Shown: positions 16,609 to 23,096 of the stretch, one piece after another | How the letters are laid out: every line of letters begins with the position of its first letter | Position numbering within the stretch: the first letter of the stretch is position 1 | Source of the DNA: Acidobacteriota bacterium | Lineage (GTDB): Bacteria; Acidobacteriota; Vicinamibacteria; Vicinamibacterales; UBA2999 | DNA: 37,701 nucleotides | Assembly: GCA_030650395.1 (NCBI GenBank) | Contig: JAUSDY010000167.1 | Location: 1 to 37,701 of the forward strand | Direction: 5' to 3' | Translations under genes and position numbers: made by a program | Notes under the pieces: model-generated | Database searches by the model: none | Told to the model about the DNA's origin: nothing | The model's input: only the letters and a program-made list of their open reading frames with translations

Positions 16609-17013
16609 CTATCGGACCAGGGTCTCCAGCGTCACCGACGCCAGGGTCGCGCGGATGCCTTCATCAACTTCGTCGAACAGACGCCGCAGCGCGGCGGTCT
16701 GCGGTTTCGCCGGCTCGCCCCTGGCGCGGCCGTGCGCGAGATCGACCCCGGGCGTGCGCAAGGGCTCGAAGACCGCAACCACGTCAAGGACGGTGATCTC
16801 GCCACGCGGGCGCGCCAGGCGGTAGCCGCCGCCAATGCCGCGCGTACCCACGGCGATGCGCGCGCGCACGAGTTGCTGGAACACTTTGGCCAGCGCGGTC
16901 GCTGGGATGCCGTGCGGTCCGGCCACCTGCGCCACCGTGACCGGCTCGTCGCCGGCCCTCGCCATCTCGAGGGCGGCATGGAGCGCGTATCGGGAGAACT
17001 TGCTGAGCGTCAT
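16609..17013 (-). CDS. Rrf2-family transcriptional regulator, cysteine-free (BadM-like by context)
   Basis: 134-residue Rrf2 winged-helix protein: MTLSKFSRYALHAALEMA, the recognition part IPATALAKVFQQLVRARI, and the wing GTRGIGGGYRLARP. It contains no cysteine, so it cannot hold the [2Fe-2S] or [4Fe-4S] cluster of IscR, NsrR or RsrR. BadM of Rhodopseudomonas palustris, an Rrf2 repressor of benzoyl-CoA reductase genes, is a relevant relative, and its cluster also carries a GNAT gene (badL). Here the ATG overlaps the stop of a GNAT gene (ATGA). The first third is repeated at the end of the bcr operon (28025-28162). I infer, without proof, that this protein controls the bcr operon. Confidence 0.85.
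   Translation of the reverse strand: MTLSKFSRYALHAALEMARAGDEPVTVAQVAGPHGIPATALAKVFQQLVRARIAVGTRGIGGGYRLARPRGEITVLDVVAVFEPLRTPGVDLAHGRARGEPAKPQTAALRRLFDEVDEGIRATLASVTLETLVR
16909..17013 (-). repeat. Direct repeat copy 1 (5' part of rrf2)
   Basis: About 105 bp covering the start of the rrf2 gene. The same sequence at roughly 90 percent identity (10 mismatches in the 92 bp I aligned, 16922-17013 against 28071-28162) occurs at 28058-28162 in the same orientation. Confidence 0.8.
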
Positions 17014-17498
17014 TGATTGGCCAGCTCCGTCGACGCCTCGAGATCGAGATCGAGGCAGAGCCGTTGGGCCATCACGAAGCCTTCGCGCCGAAAGAACCCC
17101 AGCAGATCCGTGTTGTCCCAGCCGACTTCCGTCTGGAGCGTGTGAATGCCCAGGCCCTTGAGGTTCGTGCGCAGCTGGTCCATGAGCGCCGCGGCCACGT
17201 GGTGGCCACGGAAGCCCGGGTGCACATCGATCACGTCCATCACCGCCACGCGCTCCGTGATGCCGAACTCGCCGTAGAAGACCCGCGCCAGGAGGAAGCC
17301 GACGAAGACGCCCTTGAGCTCGGCCGCCAGCGAGACGGCGATACCTGTCTCGGAAAGCGCCTGCCTGAGCTTCAGCTTGAAGAACTCGTCGCGCCGGCGG
17401 CCGACATTCTTGGCGTCGAGCAGGGTGACGGCTTCGAGGTCGGTCGGTCGCAGATCGCGGACGACGACCGTGTGGTCGATGGGATCGAGCGTGTCCAT
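17010..17498 (-). CDS. GNAT-family N-acetyltransferase coupled to rrf2
   Basis: 162 residues from ATG 17498, which has GGAG with a 7-base spacer; an upstream ATG at 17528 has no such site. GNAT fold: RDLRPTDLEAV start, VAVMDVIDVHPGFRGHHVAAALMDQL with the acetyl-CoA pyrophosphate-binding loop (here RGHHVA, a variant of the usual R/Q-x-x-G-x-G/A), and GFFRREGF near the end. Substrate unknown. The stop overlaps the rrf2 start, so regulator and acetyltransferase are co-translated. A second GNAT of similar layout sits inside the bcr operon (33562-34041). In R. palustris the benzoate cluster includes a GNAT gene beside an Rrf2 gene, which is my reason to link this pair to aromatic metabolism. Confidence 0.8.
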   Translation of the reverse strand: MDTLDPIDHTVVVRDLRPTDLEAVTLLDAKNVGRRRDEFFKLKLRQALSETGIAVSLAAELKGVFVGFLLARVFYGEFGITERVAVMDVIDVHPGFRGHHVAAALMDQLRTNLKGLGIHTLQTEVGWDNTDLLGFFRREGFVMAQRLCLDLDLEASTELANQ

Positions 17499-17559
17499 GG
17501 AGATTCTCCGGGAAAACGTGAACGTCATGCAGCACTCGCCGGGATCGCTCGCCCCTGGT

Positions 17560-17895
17560 TTACCAGGTAATCGTCAGCGTGCCTGTCGCCTGTGTCTGTC
17601 CGCCCTTTACCTCGTACCGTTCCAGACGGTAAACGATCTCGGAGAACTTGTCGGCCTTCATGGCCTCGAGCAGATGTTGCGTCATCTCGTCGTTGGGGCA
17701 CTTGAAGGCCTTGACCGGAACCGTAACGGTCGCGGCCTGGACCCCATTCGCAAAGCCCGGCGCCGCCGGCTGGGCCGATCCGGTGCCGGGAGTGACCGTC
17801 ATGACACCCCTCACCGAACAGGTCCACCCGCGGATGGTCGACGTTCCAGACACGGTGAAGTCAACGTTGGGTTGTTGCGCGGCCGCCGATTGCGC
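17560..17895 (-). pseudogene. YceI-family protein lacking its N-terminal signal sequence
   Basis: Reading FTVSGTSTIRGWTC...ATVTVPVKAFKCPNDEMTQHLL...VYRLERYEV...GTLTITW ends at 17560 and matches the lipocalin-like YceI family of periplasmic lipid- or isoprenoid-binding proteins. Family members start with a signal peptide. Here the frame upstream of AQQPNVDFTV runs without a start codon into sequence that codes, in another frame, for the alpha-hydroxyacid dehydrogenase. The gene therefore seems to have lost its 5' end by deletion, with the junction near 17880-17905. A GTG overlapping the upstream stop (GTGA at 17811-17814) could allow internal initiation, but the product would be a headless fragment. 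Confidence 0.65.
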
Positions 17896-19031
17896 TCGAT
17901 CGCCGAACGGAGGCTGTTCTCGGCGCGGCCGCCGTGGTTGGACACGAAGATGCCGTCTGCGCCGTTCTCAATGGCCAACTCCGCGTCCTCACGCGTGACA
18001 ATGCCCTTCAGGATCACTTTCATGCTGGTGGCATCCTTGATGCGCTTGACGTAGTCCCACGTGTATGACGGACGGGGTCCGGGAGGACCGTCCAGGCCGC
18101 GACGCATCGGCCTCTGGTAACCCGGCTTGTGGTTGTGGCAGTTCTGGCACAGCGGCCGGTCGTACTCCTGGCGGCCTTGAGAGCGCCTCGAGAGCTCCCG
18201 ATTGCTGCCGCCCAGTAAATCGACCGTCCACACGAGAACGGGACACCCCGCAGCCGCCACCCGGTCGATCAGTCGCTTATTGAGGTTCCAGTCGGGGGTC
18301 GTGTAGATCTGAAACCAGTGCGGCTCGCCCATCGCCGCCGCGATGTCTTCGTACGATTGCGAGCTCTGGTTCGACTGAATCTGCAAGATGCCTCTCGCCC
18401 GAGCCGCCCGGGCGGCCCCACTCTCACCCTGCGTGTGATAGGCCTCGAGAGCCGCGACCGGGCAGAGAAACAGCGGCGTATTCCATCGCCGGCCGAATAA
18501 CTGGACCGAGGTGTCCAACTTGGCGGTATCGGGACCCAGACGCCTGGGCCGAAGCATGAGGCGTTGGAAGCCCTCTCTGTTCGCCGCCCTCGTCTCGAGG
18601 TCGTCGACACCCATGTGGATGTAGTTCCAATGTTCCGGCAGGTTGTTCGCGTGGGCGACCCGCTCGAAGTCCCACACGTTGATAGCTTCGGCGGCCGATT
18701 CAACAAGCTGCCCCGAAAAGTGCGCATCAAGGGCGCCTGGTACTTGCGTGGGTGCGCCGCCCGCCTGCGCCGAATGGCTGCGCATATCGGCCGGAGACGG
18801 GAATACCATCTCCTGGCCGCAGTCGGGACAGGGCATTCCGGCAGGTCGCGGGGGGGCCGGCACACCGCGCTGCAACTCCCGCTCAACCGCCTGCTGCCAG
18901 CTGGATGGCAGCGTTGGGTAGGCCAGGCCGAGCAGCGGGCTTCCAGCCAGTAACTTGAAGAAGTGTCGCCGACTTGTCCTACTGTCTGACGCGTTGTCTG
19001 ACGCGGCCGTGTCCGCTATTCTCCTGGTCAT
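17811..19031 (-). CDS. Tat-exported FMN-dependent alpha-hydroxyacid dehydrogenase, C-terminally truncated
   Basis: 406-residue reading of the lactate dehydrogenase / glycolate oxidase (LldD) family, which oxidises 2-hydroxyacids with FMN. Tat signal: SRRHFFKLLAG at 20-30. Core elements seen: PLFLCPVA, QIQSNQSSQSYEDIA, KVILKGI (catalytic-site Lys region, about 338-344) and SNHGGR (365-369, with catalytic His366). Homology ends at about residue 378. The expected DGGIRRGxDVxKALALGA FMN-phosphate loop is missing and replaced by sequence from the adjacent yceI gene read in another frame. Unusual extras are CPDC (68-71) and a haem-type CQNCH (295-299). Export through Tat is odd for a classical LldD but fits an operon of secreted redox proteins. 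Probably inactive unless the truncation is an assembly artefact. Confidence 0.75.
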   Translation of the reverse strand: MTRRIADTAASDNASDSRTSRRHFFKLLAGSPLLGLAYPTLPSSWQQAVERELQRGVPAPPRPAGMPCPDCGQEMVFPSPADMRSHSAQAGGAPTQVPGALDAHFSGQLVESAAEAINVWDFERVAHANNLPEHWNYIHMGVDDLETRAANREGFQRLMLRPRRLGPDTAKLDTSVQLFGRRWNTPLFLCPVAALEAYHTQGESGAARAARARGILQIQSNQSSQSYEDIAAAMGEPHWFQIYTTPDWNLNKRLIDRVAAAGCPVLVWTVDLLGGSNRELSRRSQGRQEYDRPLCQNCHNHKPGYQRPMRRGLDGPPGPRPSYTWDYVKRIKDATSMKVILKGIVTREDAELAIENGADGIFVSNHGGRAENSLRSAIERNRRPRNNPTLTSPCLERRPSAGGPVR

Positions 19032-19116
19032 ACTCGGCTCTCCTCAGCCGCTCGGCGCAACCCGGTCATTCGCGCCTTCTATCGCCGCCCTGTCGCGGCG
19101 CGCCTTCATCCTCCTC

Positions 19117-20184
19117 TTAGAACGCCGCGAGCGCCGTGAACGGCGTGGCGGTTCCGTTCGGAACCTGCATCGCCACCCACGAGAGCATGAACTCCCACCG
19201 CTTGAAGCGGGACGCGAGGACGGCCACGTCCTCGAGGTAGCTGTTGTCAATCATCGCCACGCCCATGATAGGGATGGAAATGCTGTGAATCGGGCGGTTC
19301 CATGGCGTCCCGGACGGCTGGACGTCGACCACACCCTCCCCGCTCAGCGCGGAAATGTCACGCGCTTTGAGCCAGGGCAACGTCGACGCGTGCAAACCCG
19401 CGATTTCGCGCGCCGCGTTCCACGGACCTTTCTCGTTGCGCATCGCCCAGCGGCCGGTCCGAACGAACACCACGTCGCCGGGCCCGATCTTGATCTTCGC
19501 GAACTTCTCCCAGGCGTCGAGGTCCGCCGGGTAGATGGGCGTGTGCGGTTCGAGGTACTTGACGCCCTTCAACAGCGGCATGTCGATGAGGATGCCGCGC
19601 GTGATATAGGCCTTGCCCATCTTGTCGATCGAATAGGCGCCGCAGCCCTCCGGCAACAGCTCCTGCGGCTTCCCGTTGAACCCGAGCACCGTCTTGCCTG
19701 GTCCTTTGCTGCTCTCGACCGCATAGTGGCAGAGCGCGTCCATGTGGCTGTCTCCGCCGTCATGAATGGCGAAGGTGATCGCATCGAGCGCGCCGCGCGG
19801 CACACCGGTCTTCGGGTCGACGGTCGTATTCCAGTGCTTGAACTCGACGTTCATGTTGTTGTTGTCGATGGTCGTCTTCACTTCCGGGAAGTGATGAAGG
19901 GACGTGTAGACCCCCTCTTTCGCCAGAAGCAGGGCCGACTTGGTCTTCTGCGCCGTGATCAGATTCAGCGCGCCACTCCCGTTGTCGGGCCAGCGGCCCC
20001 AGTTCGACAGCTCCTTCTCCCACTTGAGCAGCTGCTCGAGTGTCACCTTGTGCTCAGGAAGCTGGGTTGAGGGGTGCGGCTCGATCGGAACCGGAGCGCC
20101 GCCTTGCCCGGCACCCGACTGTACCGCGCCGGCCGCCACCATGCCCGCGATCAATGCGATTGCGTAGAAAAAGCGTCTTCTCAC
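19117..20184 (-). CDS. Secreted cyclase-family metal hydrolase (kynurenine formamidase-like)
   Basis: 355 residues from GTG 20184, chosen because GGAGG precedes it with a 6-base spacer; a GTG at 20199 would include that ribosome site in the coding part. A signal peptide (about 1-22) is followed by a Cyclase (PF04199-type) domain with the metal-binding pattern HDGGDSHMDALCH (about 141-153), a variant of the family HxGTHxDxxxH. Relatives hydrolyse amide or lactone bonds, for example N-formylkynurenine, isatin and polyketide cyclisation. The substrate here is unknown. It lies between the monohaem cytochrome and the alpha-hydroxyacid dehydrogenase genes in one operon. An enzyme opening a cyclic ester or amide to yield a 2-hydroxyacid is a possible reading, but only a guess. 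Confidence 0.75.
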   Translation of the reverse strand: MRRRFFYAIALIAGMVAAGAVQSGAGQGGAPVPIEPHPSTQLPEHKVTLEQLLKWEKELSNWGRWPDNGSGALNLITAQKTKSALLLAKEGVYTSLHHFPEVKTTIDNNNMNVEFKHWNTTVDPKTGVPRGALDAITFAIHDGGDSHMDALCHYAVESSKGPGKTVLGFNGKPQELLPEGCGAYSIDKMGKAYITRGILIDMPLLKGVKYLEPHTPIYPADLDAWEKFAKIKIGPGDVVFVRTGRWAMRNEKGPWNAAREIAGLHASTLPWLKARDISALSGEGVVDVQPSGTPWNRPIHSISIPIMGVAMIDNSYLEDVAVLASRFKRWEFMLSWVAMQVPNGTATPFTALAAF

Positions 20185-20215
20185 AATAAGCCTCCACACT
20201 CGTGATTTAGTCTGA

Positions 20216-21028
20216 TTACTCCACCCTCAAGATCGCTGACCCGATTCCGACGACGACAAGATTGGCTGGTGCGGTGTAGTCAAGCGTCTCGACCACAAGA
20301 GCAGTCTTACCCGCCGGCAGCGCCGTACGTAGTCGCGCTCGTGCCTTATCTGTTTGTCCGGCCTTGGCCAGGACGACGCCGCGATCCGCACCGAGCAACG
20401 CCTCACCGTGTTCGTCTGTCGTGAACTTCGACCAGTCGTTGCGCCCGGCCCGTTGATATTCCACGGCGTGATTCGCGAGTGGCGCACCCGCGTCCGAGGT
20501 CAGTGTCACTCGATAACCCAGCGACGCTGCGACGGGCACATCCGACGGGAGGGCGGTCTCCGCCACGCGCGCTATCAACTCAACGCTCACTTCTGCACTG
20601 GCCTGGCCGCCTGTTCTGGCGGCGGCGGAACTCTTGAGATCGACGGTGATCGCCGGCGGAGCTTTGACCGCCTCGCTGCCATCCAGCCAGCGATACACAA
20701 TCGCCAACTCGGCGTCAGACGCCATTATGGGCGCAAAGGGCGGCATCTCCTTGCTCGGCAGCCTCACGTAACTCACGAATTTTCGCAGCGCGAGCGGCGT
20801 CTTGGTGAGGACGACCCCGCCCCCCGCCCCCTGTCCAGTTGTTCCATGGCAATTCCAGCATCCGAGGCGATCGACGTACACCTCCTCGCCTGACGGCACC
20901 GCCCGTTGCGCGTAGCTCACGGTGAGAAACGCGAACAAGAGCAGACCAACGATGCCCGACAACGCGTGGGCGGGCAGCCCGCCGGGCTGCCCGCTCGTTC
21001 CACGCGAGGAATTCGGAGTGGTCCTCAC
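20216..21028 (-). CDS. Secreted monohaem cytochrome c with C-terminal immunoglobulin-like region
   Basis: 270 residues from GTG 21028. A hydrophobic signal segment (about 22-40, ending SYAQ) is followed by one haem site CWNCH (57-61) with a likely axial Met in KEMPPF (about residue 96) and the usual MASDAELAIVYRWLDG helix. The C-terminal half (about 125-270) is beta-rich, with a TSDAGAPLANHAVEYQR...TTDEHGEALL pattern like a carboxypeptidase-regulatory or Ig-like fold. It starts 17 bp after the flavoprotein stop, so it is probably the electron donor for that flavoprotein, as small cytochromes are for periplasmic fumarate-reductase-type enzymes. The partner role is inferred from position. Confidence 0.75.
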   Translation of the reverse strand: MRTTPNSSRGTSGQPGGLPAHALSGIVGLLLFAFLTVSYAQRAVPSGEEVYVDRLGCWNCHGTTGQGAGGGVVLTKTPLALRKFVSYVRLPSKEMPPFAPIMASDAELAIVYRWLDGSEAVKAPPAITVDLKSSAAARTGGQASAEVSVELIARVAETALPSDVPVAASLGYRVTLTSDAGAPLANHAVEYQRAGRNDWSKFTTDEHGEALLGADRGVVLAKAGQTDKARARLRTALPAGKTALVVETLDYTAPANLVVVGIGSAILRVE

Positions 21029-21044
21029 GATTCGCTTCCGTCCA

Positions 21045-22598
21045 TCAATCCCCGCTTGTGGTGGTGACTGTCCACCCGCCCCTGGGTACGGCCTGTTTTG
21101 CCGCGCTTTCCCCGACGACGTAGCCGTAAGCGGCTCCCAGCGTGAGGTTCCCCAGGTACGTGCAGTTGTTGAAATTGCCGACATCCACACCGGCGGCGAA
21201 GAGACCAGGAATCGGCTTACCGCTTCGGTGGAGGACTTGGCCTCGCGTGTTGACCCGTATGCCGCCGTGTGTCGACGTGATGCCTGCCTGTCCCAGAATG
21301 GCGTAGTAGGGAGGGTTCTTGAGAACGAGGGCTTGGTTGACATTCTGCTTGGGAATGGGCAGCGCCCAGCTCTTTCCGTTCTCCGCCGCCAGGTTGTACT
21401 CGGAAACGTCGTGAAGAATGGCCTCGGCCGACATCCCGACGCCCCAGGCTTCCATCTGCTTGGCGAGCTCCGTCAGCGTGTTGGCCATGGCGGTCGGCGC
21501 ACCGGACATCTTGTACGCAATGTACTTGTCGATGCCTCCCAGACCACAGTTTTCGCAGGCGAACTGTTTGTAGATCACGTCATCGTAGACGTACGCGGCC
21601 ATCGCGTCGGGCTGCCGGGCGACCTCCTGGACGCAGTTCTGCTCGCCATTGCGAGGATATTTTCTGCCAGACAACTTGCCCGCGCCCTCATCCGTGAAGC
21701 GCCGGCCCCACCGGTTCACCGCGATACTCTGCGGCGAAAAGTAGGCGGACCAGTTGGCCATCGGATTGGTGATCTTCCCCGGCCGGGCCGGCAGCAGGTG
21801 ACCATAGAACGAATCCCAGCCGCCCGTCGACGGCTGCCCACCGAGTTGCAGGGCGGCGAACAAGCCATCACCGAGGAACGGCGGCTTGCGGTCGTAGAAG
21901 CCCGCGTTGCGCTGACGCAGACTTCCGAATTCCCGTGTGATGTGTTGCTGCACCAGCTGCGCATTGCCCATCCATCCACCGGTGGCGAGCACGACCGATT
22001 TGGCTTGGATACGAATCAGTCCCTTCGGACCGTCCGCAAGGACGCCGACCACCTCTTCCTGGCGGTTGGTCAGCACCCGCATCAGCGGGGTCTCGACCAG
22101 GACTTTGCCGCCACCGCTTTCGATCGCCTTGACCATGAAGTTGATCCACATGACCGGCGCGATCGATCGGCCTGCGTTGGAGCCCGGTACGGTTCGTCCC
22201 CCGACCGGCGCGCCAATTTCGTCCATGAATGCGCCCCACTTGTCGACGTTCTCCGACACGGTGCGCTGGACGTCGGGGTCGCCGTCGGGCGCGCTCTCGC
22301 GCATGCTGGCGTAGGAGCTGTTTGCGACGCCCCCTTCGGAATGGGCCGTCGTGCCGCCCGGTTCGTAGGCCTTCTCGATCACAATCACTTGCGCGCCGAC
22401 TTTCTGCGCGCGAAGCGCCGCCGTCAGCCCGGCGATGCCCGATCCGACGACGACGACGTCAGTCCGCAGCTCTTGCGTGGACGGTGATTGAGCGGCAACC
22501 TCCACGCCGCGCAACGTGCTGCCTGCGATCCCTGCCGCTGCGCCAGCAAGAAAACCCCGGCGTGAAGCCTTTGAACCTATCTCAGTTTGTTTTGCCAT
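21045..22598 (-). CDS. Tat-exported FAD flavoprotein of the fumarate reductase / urocanate reductase type
   Basis: 517 residues. Tat signal: ASRRGFLAGAAAG (11-23). FAD-binding Rossmann motif VVVVGSGIAGLTAALRAQ (48-65) with EKAYEPGGTT. Further family marks are NRWGRRFTDEGAG in the middle and the C-terminal PIPGLFAAGVDVGN...NLTLGAAYGYVVGESAA. Such FAD_binding_2 proteins, when exported, usually act as terminal reductases of anaerobic respiration on unsaturated acids (fumarate, urocanate, methacrylate, cinnamates), taking electrons from a cytochrome c. 3-ketosteroid dehydrogenases share the fold and cannot be excluded. The acceptor is unknown. The downstream gene is a monohaem cytochrome c. The operon promoter region has an Fnr-type box, in line with anaerobic use. 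Confidence 0.78.
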   Translation of the reverse strand: MAKQTEIGSKASRRGFLAGAAAGIAGSTLRGVEVAAQSPSTQELRTDVVVVGSGIAGLTAALRAQKVGAQVIVIEKAYEPGGTTAHSEGGVANSSYASMRESAPDGDPDVQRTVSENVDKWGAFMDEIGAPVGGRTVPGSNAGRSIAPVMWINFMVKAIESGGGKVLVETPLMRVLTNRQEEVVGVLADGPKGLIRIQAKSVVLATGGWMGNAQLVQQHITREFGSLRQRNAGFYDRKPPFLGDGLFAALQLGGQPSTGGWDSFYGHLLPARPGKITNPMANWSAYFSPQSIAVNRWGRRFTDEGAGKLSGRKYPRNGEQNCVQEVARQPDAMAAYVYDDVIYKQFACENCGLGGIDKYIAYKMSGAPTAMANTLTELAKQMEAWGVGMSAEAILHDVSEYNLAAENGKSWALPIPKQNVNQALVLKNPPYYAILGQAGITSTHGGIRVNTRGQVLHRSGKPIPGLFAAGVDVGNFNNCTYLGNLTLGAAYGYVVGESAAKQAVPRGGWTVTTTSGD

Positions 22599-22622
22599 GA
22601 CGTTTACCCCTTGGGCCGACCC

Positions 22623-23060
22623 TTACTGGACCGCAATGACGTGCGCGACGTAAACGTCGAAACCGGGACCGCACGTGCCGCCGGATCGATAACTAGCCAC
22701 ACGCCAGCCCGGTTTGAACTCCTTGAATCCGGCGGAGCCGGGAAACACAATCGCCACGGTCGTAACCACGGTGGGGAACGGCGGGGGCTGCTCACCGCGC
22801 CCCGGGGGGGCTGCACGATCGACGAGATCCGCGTCCTGAAAGTAGACCTCACCGGAGCCGCAGTTCCCCACCTTGGTCGCGGCGGGCTTGAGCCCACTCT
22901 TCACGACGAGCACCTGCTTCAGGTTCTTGATCGTGCCGCTGGGCACGATGATGGTTGCGTTGTCGCCGAGCTGTTGGGCGGCAAGGCTCGTTGGCAACAG
23001 GGCCAGACAGAAAGCCAAAGCCGACAGCCCCATTCCGTGCAGAATCGAAGGTCTCTTCAT
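22623..23060 (-). CDS. Small secreted protein of unknown function
   Basis: 145 residues with a clear signal peptide ending SLAAQQ (about residue 30) and a GGAG ribosome site 8 bases before ATG 23060. The mature part is about 115 residues, has two cysteines (NCGSGEV and GTCGPGF) that could form a disulfide, and ends FDVYVAHVIAVQ. I recognise no family. It lies between the TonB receptor and the flavoprotein genes with gaps of about 25-37 bp, so it belongs to the same operon and may be a periplasmic binding or accessory protein. Confidence 0.6.
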   Translation of the reverse strand: MKRPSILHGMGLSALAFCLALLPTSLAAQQLGDNATIIVPSGTIKNLKQVLVVKSGLKPAATKVGNCGSGEVYFQDADLVDRAAPPGRGEQPPPFPTVVTTVAIVFPGSAGFKEFKPGWRVASYRSGGTCGPGFDVYVAHVIAVQ

Positions 23061-23096
23061 AACATTTACTCCGTTGATTCGATTGCCACGTCCTAC

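Noticed and set aside
17559-17569. TTACCAGGTAA palindrome near the rrf2-GNAT operon start as a second operator like that of had
   Set aside because: Only 11 bp, and it coincides with the last codons and stop of the yceI reading. The similarity to TAGGTA/TACCTG is too short to claim.
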